NCBI GenBank assembly: GCA_963706555.1
Contig: OY970164.1
Coordinates: forward strand, 3,224,001-3,288,000
Direction of reading: 5' to 3'
Origin: Bog-473 sp963706555
GTDB taxonomy: Bacteria > Actinomycetota > Acidimicrobiia > Acidimicrobiales > RAAP-2
DNA: 64,000 bases
A program made the translations under genes and the position numbers. The notes under the pieces were generated by a model, which was given only the letters and a program-made list of their open reading frames with translations, had not been told where the DNA came from and made no database searches. Below are positions 33,680 to 42,411 of the stretch, piece by piece. Position 1 is the first letter of the stretch; every line of letters begins with the position of its first letter.

Positions 33680-34540
33680 CTACGTGATTGTCGGCCGGAC
33701 GCGGTTGTCCAGGAACGCGACCACAGCGTCGGAGAACGCATCGTTCTTGTCCCCGGCGATCATGTGGGCCGCCCCGGCCACGCCCACCACCTCCGCGCCA
33801 GGAATGCGTGCCACGAGTTCGTCGGCGCCCTCTTCCGTGACGACATCGCTGAGCAGGCCGCGCACGAGGAGCGTCGGCACGTGGATGTTGCTCATCGCCA
33901 CATCGAGCAGGCCGGCTAAACGGTCTGGCACGACCTCTGTCCGGCCCCGGCCGATGAACGCCGGGTCCCAGTGCCAGTACCAACGGCCGTCGCGCTCTCG
34001 GAGGACCTTCTTCAACCCCGCCGGGTTGACCCGCTTCTCCCGGTTGGGCGTGTAGGCGGCGATGGCCGCCGCCGCCTCTTCGAGCGTGGCGAATCCGTCG
34101 AGGCCGGACTGCATGAAACTGCGGATACGCTCGATCCCTTCGGGGTTGGCTTTCGGGGTGATGTCGACGAGGACCAGGCCCGAGGAGACCGTGCGGTCAC
34201 TCGTTCCCTCGGCCAGCATGGCTGACATGCCGCCGAGTGAAGCGCCGACCAGGACGGGCGGCTTCCCAAGTTTGTCCACCACGGCCAACGTGTCGGCACA
34301 GAACGACGTGAAGGAGTAGTCGCCGTTCGGGGCCCAGTCGCTCTCCCCGTGGCCCCTGAGGTCGAGGGCCACCGTGCGCCAGCCCTCGTTGGCCACGATC
34401 TCCGCGGTGCGGCCCCAGGCGTAGCGAGTCTGGCCGCCTCCGTGGAGGAAGAGCACGGGCCATGCAGCAGGGTCCCCGCGCACGTCGGCCACCAGGTGCA
34501 CGCCTTCAAAGCCCTCAAAAACCGTTCGTTCAGATTCCAT
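33680..34540 (-). CDS. alpha/beta hydrolase
   Basis: 286 residues from the ATG at 34540; a GTG at 34555 is a possible alternative. PVLFLHGGGQTRYAW holds the HGGG oxyanion motif, the nucleophile Ser is in GASLGG (about residue 105), DLRGHGESDW is the usual loop after strand 4, and the catalytic His lies in GAAHMIAGDKNDAF near the end. Resembles epoxide-hydrolase or peroxidase-like members of the fold. Lies between the fused CoA-transferase (convergent) and a crotonase (same strand, 105 bp upstream). Confidence 0.86.
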   Translation of the reverse strand: MESERTVFEGFEGVHLVADVRGDPAAWPVLFLHGGGQTRYAWGRTAEIVANEGWRTVALDLRGHGESDWAPNGDYSFTSFCADTLAVVDKLGKPPVLVGASLGGMSAMLAEGTSDRTVSSGLVLVDITPKANPEGIERIRSFMQSGLDGFATLEEAAAAIAAYTPNREKRVNPAGLKKVLRERDGRWYWHWDPAFIGRGRTEVVPDRLAGLLDVAMSNIHVPTLLVRGLLSDVVTEEGADELVARIPGAEVVGVAGAAHMIAGDKNDAFSDAVVAFLDNRVRPTIT

Positions 34541-34645
34541 GCGTTCTATCGTCACACCTTTTGCGGGTTCGGGCCTCTGCTTGCGCAGGAATGGGAAGCG
34601 AGACGGTCGGCCAGGGCATCGTCACCCCTGCTCAGAGCTTTGGAA

Positions 34646-35443
34646 CTACCGGCCGGTCCAGTTGGGCGCCCGCTTCTCGATGAAGGCCTGCGCCCCCTCC
34701 TTGGCATCTTCGCTCTGGAACACCTGGGCAACTTCCTCGGGAGTCCCCCAGCCGCGCTTGGGATCGTCGAGGACCGCCCTGCGGACGAGCTCCTTGGTTG
34801 TCCGCAGGGCGATGGGACCATTGGCTGCGATCTTGGCGGCCAGGTCCAGGCTGGCCTCGAGCAGCTCGGCGGCAGGCACCACCCGGTTGACCAACCCCCA
34901 CTGCTCTGCGCGGGCGGCGTCGATGAGCTCGCCCGTCAACGCCACCTCGAGCGCCAACGACAGAGGGAGTCGGGTGCCCAGGAGGGTGCCACCACCCGCT
35001 GCGAACAGTCCCCGCTTCACCTCGGGCAGCCCGAAGCGGGCGGTGTCGGCGGCGACGACGAGGTCGCAGGAGAGCACCAGCTCGAAGCCACCGCCCACGG
35101 CGGCGCCGTTGACCGCGGCAATCACCGGCTTGGGATTGAGATTGTTGAGGCCGTAGGCGGGTTTTGACGCTGCCGGCTCATGGCCGGTCCCCCCGCTTCC
35201 GCCACCGCCTTCTTCTGGGGACTGGTTTCGGTTCTCGCTGAAGGCGCGCAGGTCCATGCCGGCACAGAAGATCCGTTCACCCGCCCCGGTGAGGACCACC
35301 ACCTGGGTGGCGTCGTCGGCTGCGATCTCGGTCAATGCCTTGCCGAGCTCCCCGATGAGCTCGGGGTTCAAAGAATTGGCTGCTTCGGGCCGGTTCAGGG
35401 TCAGGACCTGGACCAGGCCGTGTTGACTTCGTTCAAGAATCAT
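34646..35443 (-). CDS. enoyl-CoA hydratase/isomerase (crotonase)
   Basis: 265 residues from the ATG at 35443, behind GGGGTG. Both catalytic Glu residues of true hydratases are present: VGGGFELVLSCD (Glu of the first helix) and FGLPEVKRG (second Glu). The oxyanion-hole strand reads FCAGMDLRAF. A Gly/Ser-rich insertion of about 20 residues (near 78-98, PEEGGGGSGGTGHE) enlarges the loop after that strand, which could reshape substrate entry. Hydrates an enoyl-CoA in beta-oxidation; chain or ring specificity unknown. Confidence 0.9.
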   Translation of the reverse strand: MILERSQHGLVQVLTLNRPEAANSLNPELIGELGKALTEIAADDATQVVVLTGAGERIFCAGMDLRAFSENRNQSPEEGGGGSGGTGHEPAASKPAYGLNNLNPKPVIAAVNGAAVGGGFELVLSCDLVVAADTARFGLPEVKRGLFAAGGGTLLGTRLPLSLALEVALTGELIDAARAEQWGLVNRVVPAAELLEASLDLAAKIAANGPIALRTTKELVRRAVLDDPKRGWGTPEEVAQVFQSEDAKEGAQAFIEKRAPNWTGR

Positions 35444-35575
35444 GGTCACCCCACTCTGCGCTGTTGTGGAGCGACACGGTACCGGAAGCGGGCCGTGTCA
35501 CGGTGGGGACCGGGCCTGGAGCGGGGATTTCGCCGATCATCGACGTCGTTGCCCGGGGGTAGCTACATTTGCGGC

Positions 35576-35767
35576 ATGCGAATTGTCGTCGATTTCGATC
35601 TGTGTGAGTCCAACGCCCTGTGCATGGCGGCCGCCCCCGAGGTGTTCGAGGTACGGGACGACGATTTTCTCTACGTGCTCCAGGAGGAGCCCCCAGAAGA
35701 GCTCCGGGAAAAGGTGCAAGCGGCGGTCAGGGCGTGCCCCAAGGCGGCGATCACGGTCATCGACTGA
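35576..35767 (+). CDS. small 3Fe-4S-type ferredoxin
   Basis: 63 residues starting MRIVVDFDLCESNALCM; the cluster ligands are Cys10, Cys16 and Cys54 (in ACPKAAI), with no fourth Cys, which is the pattern of the [3Fe-4S] ferredoxins that serve actinobacterial P450s. Acidic overall. No P450 or ferredoxin reductase is adjacent, but two P450 genes lie in the window (22744, 56987) and could be partners. An open frame extends far upstream of this ATG, but only the last 63 codons look like protein. Confidence 0.9.
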   Translation: MRIVVDFDLCESNALCMAAAPEVFEVRDDDFLYVLQEEPPEELREKVQAAVRACPKAAITVID

Positions 35768-35879
35768 AGGTCCGTGGTGGCCCGCCATCGGAGCCGCCGT
35801 CGAGACACCCACTCCATCGCGACGCGAAGTTCGCCCGGAACCCCGTACGGGATTTCAGGACGGCTCGGGGAAGGATCAC

Positions 35880-36341
35880 ATGAAAGAACAACGTCGTTCA
35901 CGACGGATTGCCATGTCGCCCGAAGAGCGCGATGACTTCCTGCGCACCGAGCGGACGTGCCGGGTGGCCTCGGTCAAGAGCAACGGTGCTCCTCATCTGA
36001 GTGCGCTGTGGTTCGTCTGGGACGGTGAGGCGCTCTGGCTCACCTCCATCGTCAAGAGTCAGCGGTGGACCGACATCGAGAGAGAGCCCCGGGTGAGCGT
36101 GCTCGTCGACACCGGCCACGACTTCGGCGAGTTGCGGGGCGTCGAGATCTCCGGGACGGCACAGACCGTGGGCGAGGTGCCCCGTACAGGCGAGCCCAAC
36201 GACGAGCTGGTCCCGCCCGAGCAGCTGTTCGGCGACAAGTATGCCGGGGGCGCCTTCGCGCACGACGGCCGGCACGCGTGGCTTCGCATCGTGCCCGAGA
36301 AGATCGTGAGCTGGGACTTTCGAAAGATGGGCCTGGGCTGA
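35880..36341 (+). CDS. pyridoxamine 5'-phosphate oxidase-like (F420/FMN-binding split barrel) protein
   Basis: 153 residues; ATG at 35880 after AAGGA. MSPEERDDFLRTERTCRVASVKSNGAPHLSALWFVWDGEALWLTS is the standard start of the PPOX split-barrel family, where the first strands form the flavin or deazaflavin site. The later RGVEISGTAQTV strand and WLRIVPEKIVSWDFRKM tail agree. Members in actinomycetes often use F420; here that is likely but not proven. Lies 112 bp after the ferredoxin, same strand. Confidence 0.85.
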   Translation: MKEQRRSRRIAMSPEERDDFLRTERTCRVASVKSNGAPHLSALWFVWDGEALWLTSIVKSQRWTDIEREPRVSVLVDTGHDFGELRGVEISGTAQTVGEVPRTGEPNDELVPPEQLFGDKYAGGAFAHDGRHAWLRIVPEKIVSWDFRKMGLG

Positions 36342-36374
36342 TCACCTGGGCGGCACGCTCCGCCCTCGGCAGGA

Positions 36375-37241
36375 CTAACGCCGCTTTGCGTGCGCGTTCC
36401 CTGTCCACTCGGGGTAGAGGCCCCGGTCGAGCGATAACTCCTGGGCCTGAATGTCGATGCCGACGGACAACGCTTCGTCAGACGTCGCGAGCCACGTGAG
36501 GACAGCGCCGATGAGCGCCGGTGGCGCCCACTGCTCTCCGTCAAAGCCGAAGCCGGCCATGTCGGCCTTGATCCGCTCAGTCGCGACACCGCCAGGGTTC
36601 ACGTTGAAGAAGCGGATGCCGCTGTCGGCATGCTCGACTGCCAGGACGCCGGCCACCCGGTGGAGCGCGCCTTTGCTGACGCTGTACCCCATGCCCCAGC
36701 CGCCTGCACCTGCAGGAGCCGGAGGGTCGGCGTACCCCGCCCCTGACGTCATGGTGATGACGGTGCCGTTCCCGCGTTCGAGCATGCCCGGGAGCACCAT
36801 CTTCAAGATGTGCAACGGGGAGACCACATTGGCTGTGATGTGGCGCTCGATGAGCTCGACCGGCGTATCGAGGAAGAGATCCATGTGCCCAGGGCCCACA
36901 TAGCGCCCGTTGTTGACCAGTACGTCGACCCGTCCCCACCGTTCCAGGACGACAGCGGTGGCGGCACCGACCGAGGCCAGGTCCATGAGGTCCGACGGCA
37001 CTGCAAGCACCGAGCGTCCGGTGGCCATGATCGCCTCGGCCGTCGACTGCAATGATCCCGGGAGGGGACGCGTATTCGTCTCCCTGACGGTCGAGGAGTG
37101 CTCTCGCTCTTCGCCCTCGACCTGGCTGCGGGCGGTGATGGCCACGTCGTAGCCGGCCTCGGCAAAGGCGATCGCCACCGCCTTGCCGATTCCCCGGCTC
37201 GCCCCTGTCACGAACGCCACCGGTCCGTCGATCGCCCCCAT
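36375..37241 (-). CDS. short-chain dehydrogenase/reductase
   Basis: 288 residues; ATG at 37241 with GGGAGGA upstream. TGASRGIG cofactor loop, VLVNNG, Ser in TMTSGAGYAD and YSVSK catalytic pair are all present. Like the SDR at 17164 it has a longer segment after ITARSQVEGEE and an ATERI block, so the two are paralogues and may act on similar substrates. Gene neighbours differ (here a split-barrel flavoprotein and the DUF35-thiolase fusion). Role: alcohol/ketone interconversion, probably with NAD(P). Confidence 0.88.
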   Translation of the reverse strand: MGAIDGPVAFVTGASRGIGKAVAIAFAEAGYDVAITARSQVEGEEREHSSTVRETNTRPLPGSLQSTAEAIMATGRSVLAVPSDLMDLASVGAATAVVLERWGRVDVLVNNGRYVGPGHMDLFLDTPVELIERHITANVVSPLHILKMVLPGMLERGNGTVITMTSGAGYADPPAPAGAGGWGMGYSVSKGALHRVAGVLAVEHADSGIRFFNVNPGGVATERIKADMAGFGFDGEQWAPPALIGAVLTWLATSDEALSVGIDIQAQELSLDRGLYPEWTGNAHAKRR

Positions 37242-37337
37242 CAGTTCCTCCCTCGTCGCTCTCTGGGCCGGGCCTCTCGGGTGATCCGGCGCTGGCATCC
37301 TGACACGGGAGAGCGCGGGCCTCATAGAGTGGCCGCC

Positions 37338-38981
37338 GTGCCACCACCTTTGCCGATGCTCGTCCCCGAATCCGAGTTCTTCTGGACCAGTGGTGCAGAA
37401 GGCGTCTTGCGGTTCCGCCGTTGCGCCGACTGCCGATCCTTTCAGCATCCGCCAGGTCCGATCTGCCGGACCTGTGGCTCCTCGAATCTTGCGCCCGAGG
37501 TTGTCTCTGGTCGGGGCGTGCTCGTGGGGTTCACGGTGAACGAGCACATGTGGATCCCGTCGATGCCGCCGCCGTACGTCATCGGGATCGTGGCCATTGA
37601 GGAGGACCCCAGGGTCCGGTTGACGACCAACATCATCGACGTGCCCGTCTCGGAACTCGCGGTCGGGCGCCGTGTCGAGGTACGTTTCCAAGAGGCCGAG
37701 GACGTGTGGCTGCCGTTGTTCACCTATGCCGCCGACGATCCGTCGGAAGGGCCGGTGCCCGAGGATGAGCGCCCGGATCAGTGGGTCCGGCCCATGGTCA
37801 GCCCGGACAAGTTCGAGGACAAGGTCGCGATTACCGGTATCGGCATGTCCCGGCTCGGCCGGAGACTCGGTGTCGATCCGCTCAGCCTCACGATTGAGGC
37901 GGCTCGCAATGCGGTGGCAGATGCCGGACTGACGATGGCCGACATCGACGGGCTGTCCACGTACCCCGGGGGGTTCGCCGCAGGAGGGCATTCAGAGGGC
38001 GGTGTGACGGCTCTCGAAGAGTCGTTGCGGATCCGTCCCACCTGGTTCAACGGGACAGGGGAGACTCCGGGCCAAGGGGGTTCCGTCGTGGCCGCCATGC
38101 TGGCCGTGGCGGCCGGGCTCTGCCGCCACGTGCTGTGCTTCCGCACCGTATGGGAGGCGACCTGGGCGGAACGAGTGCGCAGCCGTCCGCCGGCGGGCGG
38201 TTCCCGCATCGAGGGCGATTTCATGCAATGGCGGGCGCCGTTCGGGGCGATGAGCGCAGCCAATTGGATCGCCATGAACGCGTCCAACCACTTTTATCGT
38301 TACGGCACCACCCGCGCCGCACTCGGTGCCATCGCCACCAACGCGCGTCACAACGCGGGCCTCAATCCGGCCGCGATCTATCGCGACCCGATGACGATCG
38401 ACGACTATTTCGCGGCCCGGATGATCACCAGCCCCTTCGGCCTGTTCGATTGCGACGTTCCCTGCGACGGGTCGATCGCCCTCGTGGTGTCCGCAGCCGA
38501 CATCGCTCCGGATCTGGCGCGCCCGCCGGTCTACGTCGAGGCCGTCGGCACGCAGATCATCGATCGCGTCAGTTGGGACCAGGGGACCCTCAGCCACGAG
38601 CCGCAGACGCAAGGGCCGGCCGCCCACCTTTGGAGCCGGACCACGTTGCGCCCCGAGGACGTGGACTTTGCCCAGCTCTACGACGGCTTCACGTTCAACT
38701 GTCTCAGCTGGTTGGAGGGCCTCGGGTTTTGCGGCATCGGAGAGGCCGGTGATTTCCTGTCCGACCCCAGCCGCATAGCCCTGGGCGGCGAATTGCCGTT
38801 GAACACCTTCGGCGGGCAGCTCTCAGCCGGGCGTACGCACGGCTACGGCTTCCTCCACGAGGCGGTCGTTCAGCTGCGCGGAGACGGCGGGGATCGCCAG
38901 GTCGCCGGCGCCGAGGTCGGCGTCGTCAGTACCGGTGGGGGAACTCCCGGAGGGTGCTTCCTCTTTACCGCCGCGCGCTGA
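37338..38981 (+). CDS. DUF35 OB-fold protein fused to a thiolase-like (SCP2/Ltp2-type) domain
   Basis: 547 residues; GTG at 37338 is my choice, ATG at 37356 is an alternative. The first 130 residues form a DUF35 module: a zinc ribbon with Cys-x2-Cys-x10-Cys-x2-Cys (CADC...CRTC) followed by an OB-fold. Then a complete thiolase-like domain begins (KVAITGIGMSRLGRR). The stretch where thiolases have their nucleophile Cys reads ETPGQGGSVVAAML, without it. The end carries AQLYDGFTFNCLSWLEGLGFCGIGEAGDF and NTFGGQLSAGRTHGYG, matching the Ltp2 group, aldolases that cleave steroid side-chain CoA esters together with a DUF35 partner. Here both partners are one chain. Confidence 0.87.
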   Translation: MPPPLPMLVPESEFFWTSGAEGVLRFRRCADCRSFQHPPGPICRTCGSSNLAPEVVSGRGVLVGFTVNEHMWIPSMPPPYVIGIVAIEEDPRVRLTTNIIDVPVSELAVGRRVEVRFQEAEDVWLPLFTYAADDPSEGPVPEDERPDQWVRPMVSPDKFEDKVAITGIGMSRLGRRLGVDPLSLTIEAARNAVADAGLTMADIDGLSTYPGGFAAGGHSEGGVTALEESLRIRPTWFNGTGETPGQGGSVVAAMLAVAAGLCRHVLCFRTVWEATWAERVRSRPPAGGSRIEGDFMQWRAPFGAMSAANWIAMNASNHFYRYGTTRAALGAIATNARHNAGLNPAAIYRDPMTIDDYFAARMITSPFGLFDCDVPCDGSIALVVSAADIAPDLARPPVYVEAVGTQIIDRVSWDQGTLSHEPQTQGPAAHLWSRTTLRPEDVDFAQLYDGFTFNCLSWLEGLGFCGIGEAGDFLSDPSRIALGGELPLNTFGGQLSAGRTHGYGFLHEAVVQLRGDGGDRQVAGAEVGVVSTGGGTPGGCFLFTAAR

Positions 38982-39071
38982 CCGCGCGGGTTTACCGCCG
39001 CGCGCTGACCGCGCGGGTTTACCGCCGAGCGCTGACCGCGCGGGTTTACCGCCGAGCGCTGACCGCGCGGA
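38964..39071. repeat. 27-bp tandem repeat, four copies, containing a stop codon and a hairpin
   Basis: Unit TTTACCGCCGCGCGCTGACC followed by GCGCGGG. The first copy encodes the last five residues and stop of the DUF35-thiolase gene, so the array arose by tandem duplication of that gene's end. CCGCGCG and CGCGCGG pair around CTGAC in copies 1 and 2; copies 3 and 4 carry one change (GAGCGC). Between convergent genes it could terminate transcription both ways. Confidence 0.9.
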
Positions 39072-39118
39072 CCAGCGTTCGTTCGCAGTCATTCGCCCGC
39101 AGGGCTCCTGCGTCGAGA

Positions 39119-39514
39119 TCAGGTGTCGGCGGTGAAGACCCTCTGTGTGAATTTCCAGGAGCCGTTCTCCTTGACCAACGTGTCGTTGTACTTGCCCGAT
39201 GTCGCAACGACCTGTTGCCCGGGATCGCCGCTCATGATGAACATCTGGATGTAGGCCTTCAGAGTCGCCTTGTCCCCGTCACCGTCGATGACGATGTTGT
39301 GGGCGATGTGGCGCGGTTCACGGACAGAACCGGCGAACTTCTTGGCGAAGTCGCTCAGGGCATCGTGCCCCTTGACCTGGAGCTCACCCGCGCTCAGTGC
39401 GCCGTCCTCGGTGAAGACAGCGACGAAGCCCTCGGAGTCCCCGCTGTCGATGGCGTGGTTGTACCGGGCGGCCAGTCCCTGAATTGTAACGACATCCTCG
39501 GTGCTCAGGCCCAT
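39119..39514 (-). CDS. SnoaL-like / nuclear transport factor 2 family protein
   Basis: 131 residues, the typical length for the family. TEDVVTIQGLAARYNHAIDSGDSEGFVAVFTEDGALSA is the paired-helix start, HIAHNIVIDGDGDKATLKAYIQMFIM the central strands, and GSWKFTQRVFTADT the closing strand. No catalytic residue can be assigned with certainty. Divergent from the amidohydrolase at 39879. Confidence 0.85.
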   Translation of the reverse strand: MGLSTEDVVTIQGLAARYNHAIDSGDSEGFVAVFTEDGALSAGELQVKGHDALSDFAKKFAGSVREPRHIAHNIVIDGDGDKATLKAYIQMFIMSGDPGQQVVATSGKYNDTLVKENGSWKFTQRVFTADT

Positions 39515-39878
39515 GATTCCCCCATCTCCTTCTGGTTAGCTGTAGGTGACGCGTGTGCGTCCCGTGGCGACCGGCTCCTTTCGGCGGAGTCGGCCATTTG
39601 TCGCAATGGTATAACTACTCGGGACCGCCGGCGTCGGTCCAGGGCCTTGGGGGTGACACGGTTGGGGGAAGTGGGTGCAGGCGCGATCGTTCGGCCTCAT
39701 CGGGCGATTGACGGGTTCCTCTTCGACGAAGGGGGGAATGGCCGATGAGGGGGCGGTACGGAGCCAGTCCGCACCGAGCGTTCCGAGGTACTAAGAAGTC
39801 TGGGACGTCGAAGAAGACCACGCTCACCGGGATGCCGAGCCGGTTATGCACGCAACGCCAAAATGAGGGAGGTTCATC
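39515..39878. other. 364-bp divergent intergenic region
   Basis: No credible gene. It contains TATAACT at 39610-39616 as a possible -10 box and a hairpin (GGACCG 39622-39627, CGGTCC 39635-39640, 7-base loop). None of the TTRGGC-type dyads is present. Confidence 0.4.
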
Positions 39879-41060
39879 GTGGCTGTAGATGGAATGTTGG
39901 CCGCCGATAGCGACATGCATGTGATGGAGCCAGCGGACTTGTGGCAGCGCTACATGGATCCCCGATGGGGGCACGCCATCCCCGTCGGCTTGGAGGAGAT
40001 CGAGCGCGACATGCGGGTCCGGGTGAAGAACGAGGTCATGCTGCGCCTGGGCCGTATGCGCCCGCAGGCCGCGGGCCGCGCCTGGAAGGCCGACCAGGAT
40101 TCGTCGTTCGCCCACGCCGAGCAGCAGCGTTGGGACGCCTCCTCGCAGGTGATGGCGATGGAAATGGAACACCTGGATTCGACGGTGCTCTTCCCGAGCC
40201 GGGGCCTCTTCGTGCTGGCCATGCAGAGCACCGAGCACATCGGGCCGAACGGTCTCGAGCCGGAGCTCGCCACAGCCATCTCGCAGGGGTACAACGATTG
40301 GATGGCTGACTTCGTGACCGATTGCGACCGTCCCGGCCGTGTCTTCGGCGCGGCCATGCTCGCCCCGCACGACGTGGGGAGCGCCGTGGATGAGCTGGCT
40401 CGGAACGTCGAGCGAGGGTTCGTTGCCGCGTTCCTCACCCCCGGTCTGGTCGACAACCTGCCGTGGCACGACAAGAAGTACGACCCCTTGTGGGCCGAAG
40501 CGGAGCGCCTCAACGTCCCGGTTTGCTTCCACGGTGGAGGCATCTGCTCGTTGAAGCCCGACTTCTCGTTCAGCGAGCATCTCGACAAGCTCATGCTGTG
40601 GCATCCGTTCAACCAGCCACTGGGCATCATGTTCGTCGCCACATGCTTCACCTCGGGTGGAATTCTCGAGCGCTTCCCGACCTTGCGGGTCGGCCTTCTC
40701 GAGGGGAACTGCTCATGGGCTCCCTTCATGGCGTACCGCCTCGACGAGCACTGGGAGTGGACCGGCAGGTTCGAAGCGCCCGAGCTGCGCATGAAGCCAT
40801 CGGAGTATCTCGTGCGCAACTGCTACCTGTCGTGCGAAGCGGACGAGACGCCGGCGACCCACTACTTCGAGGACTTCGGCGACGACAACGTCGTCTTCTC
40901 GACCGACTACCCGCACGCCGATTCGAAGTTTCCCCATGCCACCAAGGCCTTCATGGAGCTGCCTTTCGAGACCAGCACCAAGAAGAAGTTGTTGTGGGAC
41001 AACTACGCCAAGCTCTACAACCTGCCCGAAATCACACCAATGACAGTGGAGGAACGCTGA
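39879..41060 (+). CDS. amidohydrolase-2 family protein
   Basis: 393 residues from a GTG behind GAGGGAGG. ADSDMHVMEPADLW holds the D-x-H variant of the first metal motif; the middle has NVPVCFHGGGIC with its His; near the end EDFGDDNVVFSTDYPHADSKFP provides the conserved Asp and the DYPH motif. Most similar in pattern to the amidohydrolases at 6945 and 42739. One base separates its stop from the next gene's ATG, so it is translationally linked to a carboxymuconolactone-decarboxylase-like protein, a pairing that fits ring or lactone processing. Confidence 0.87.
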   Translation: MAVDGMLAADSDMHVMEPADLWQRYMDPRWGHAIPVGLEEIERDMRVRVKNEVMLRLGRMRPQAAGRAWKADQDSSFAHAEQQRWDASSQVMAMEMEHLDSTVLFPSRGLFVLAMQSTEHIGPNGLEPELATAISQGYNDWMADFVTDCDRPGRVFGAAMLAPHDVGSAVDELARNVERGFVAAFLTPGLVDNLPWHDKKYDPLWAEAERLNVPVCFHGGGICSLKPDFSFSEHLDKLMLWHPFNQPLGIMFVATCFTSGGILERFPTLRVGLLEGNCSWAPFMAYRLDEHWEWTGRFEAPELRMKPSEYLVRNCYLSCEADETPATHYFEDFGDDNVVFSTDYPHADSKFPHATKAFMELPFETSTKKKLLWDNYAKLYNLPEITPMTVEER

Positions 41061-41061
41061 T

Positions 41062-41445
41062 ATGTCAGACGAGACGGACTACGACGCAGCCGGGGCGGCG
41101 ATCCAGGCCAAGCTCTGGGGCGAGCGGGTCGGAGGATCGACGCCACCGGCCATGCCGGGAGCGAAGCTTGCGCCCGACTACTTCGCGCTCGTGCGCAAGT
41201 TCTGTTTCGGCATGTTCTGGAGCCGGCCCAACCTTGCCCTGCGGGACCGTTCGCTGATCACCGTGGCGATGCTGGCCGTGCTCGGACGGCAAGAGGAGTT
41301 GGCAGGGCACCTGCGAGGCGCGCTGAATGTCGGGCTGACCAAAGAAGAGCTGGTCGAGGTCCTGATGCAGGCGGGCGTCTACGCCGGGGTCCCCGTGGGC
41401 GTGGCTGCGCTCAACACGGCCGGGCCGGTTCTCGGGACCGAATAG
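41062..41445 (+). CDS. carboxymuconolactone decarboxylase family protein
   Basis: 127 residues, all-helical. LRDRSLITVAMLAVLGRQEELAGHLRGALNVGLTKEELVEVLMQAGVYAGVPVGVAAL is the complete family core, including the conserved Glu and His of ELAGH. The AhpD-type CxxC pair is absent, so a thiol peroxidase role is unlikely; a decarboxylase or isomerase-type role is more plausible. Downstream of and nearly overlapping the amidohydrolase. Confidence 0.88.
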   Translation: MSDETDYDAAGAAIQAKLWGERVGGSTPPAMPGAKLAPDYFALVRKFCFGMFWSRPNLALRDRSLITVAMLAVLGRQEELAGHLRGALNVGLTKEELVEVLMQAGVYAGVPVGVAALNTAGPVLGTE

Positions 41446-41494
41446 CTCGTTGCGGCTTCCGCTGGCGCTGCGGCGTCTGCGGAAGCCCGGGGCG

Positions 41495-42411
41495 CTACTC
41501 CTCGGCGGGTCCCAGCACCAGGGGGACACCGGTCAGGCGTTCCATGACCTCGACGAGGTCGCTGATGTCGTGTCCGCCCAGACCCTGCGCCTTGGCGTAC
41601 ACCAGCATCTGGTGGATGGCCGAGGCGACAGGGAGCGGCACCGATGAGTCGCGCCCAATTCGAGCATCAAGCCGGCGTCCTTGGCTGCCAGTTCCATGGC
41701 GAATTCGGGTGGCCGGCCTCTTGTTCCGATCTCGTCCACACGCTTCTCCAGGTAGGAGTTCGCCCCACCTGAGAACCGGACCATCTTGAGCAGGAGTTGG
41801 AGGTCGATGTCATTTCCGGCCGCCAGGGCGAGGCCCTCGAGTGAGACCCACATGGTGGTGAATGCCATGAGGGAGTTGACGAGCTTGCCCACATTCCCGG
41901 TCCCGAGAGCACCGAGGTGGAACTGGCCGCGCCCGAGCGCCTCGAAGTACGGAGCGACGCGGGCGACCTGATCGGCGTCGCCCCCGATGATGAAGACGAG
42001 TTGCCGGTTGCGCGAACCGATGGCGCCCCCCGTCAGGGGAGCCTCGACGAGGTGGCATCCGCCGCCGGCGAGACGCCGACCGACCGAGCGCACAGTGGCG
42101 GGCGAGTTGGTGGTCAGGTCGACCAGGAGTGAGCCGCCGGCCGCACCGCGCAGCCACTCCTCCGCGACGGCGGCCATCACCTCGGGCGTCGGCAGAGAGA
42201 GGAACGTGATGTCGGAGTTGGCCGCAACGTCCTCAGGCGATTTCCCGGCATGCGCCCCGGCATCGACCTGGGTGGCGAGCCGGGCCGGGTCGGTGTCGAA
42301 TGCGGTCACCGAATGCCCGTCCGCCACGAGGTTGGCGCACATGCCACTCCCGATGTTGCCGAGGCCGATGAACCCGATGCGTGCGTCCTTCTTGTCTGTG
42401 GTATCCCCCAT
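41495..42411 (-). pseudogene. 3-hydroxyisobutyrate dehydrogenase-like NAD(P) oxidoreductase, frameshifted near the C-terminus
   Basis: Reads IGFIGLGNIGSGMCANLVADGHSVTAFDTDPARL from its N-terminus, the Rossmann loop of beta-hydroxyacid dehydrogenases, with LVEAPLTGG and the catalytic Lys in GNVGKLVNS. About 50 codons from the end, at 41650-41656 (GGGCGCGAC on the coding strand), the frame breaks; adding one base restores DSSVPLPVASAIHQMLVYAKAQGLGGHDISDLVEVME and a stop at 41495. The recovered tail is exactly what the family expects, so the damage is recent or a sequencing slip. The ATG at 42411 lacks a strong ribosome-binding site. Confidence 0.82.

Noticed and set aside
35180..35575. Long N-terminal extension of the ferredoxin
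   Set aside because: The upstream part of the frame is antisense to the crotonase gene at 34646 and unlike any ferredoxin; the ATG at 35576 gives the standard 63-residue protein.
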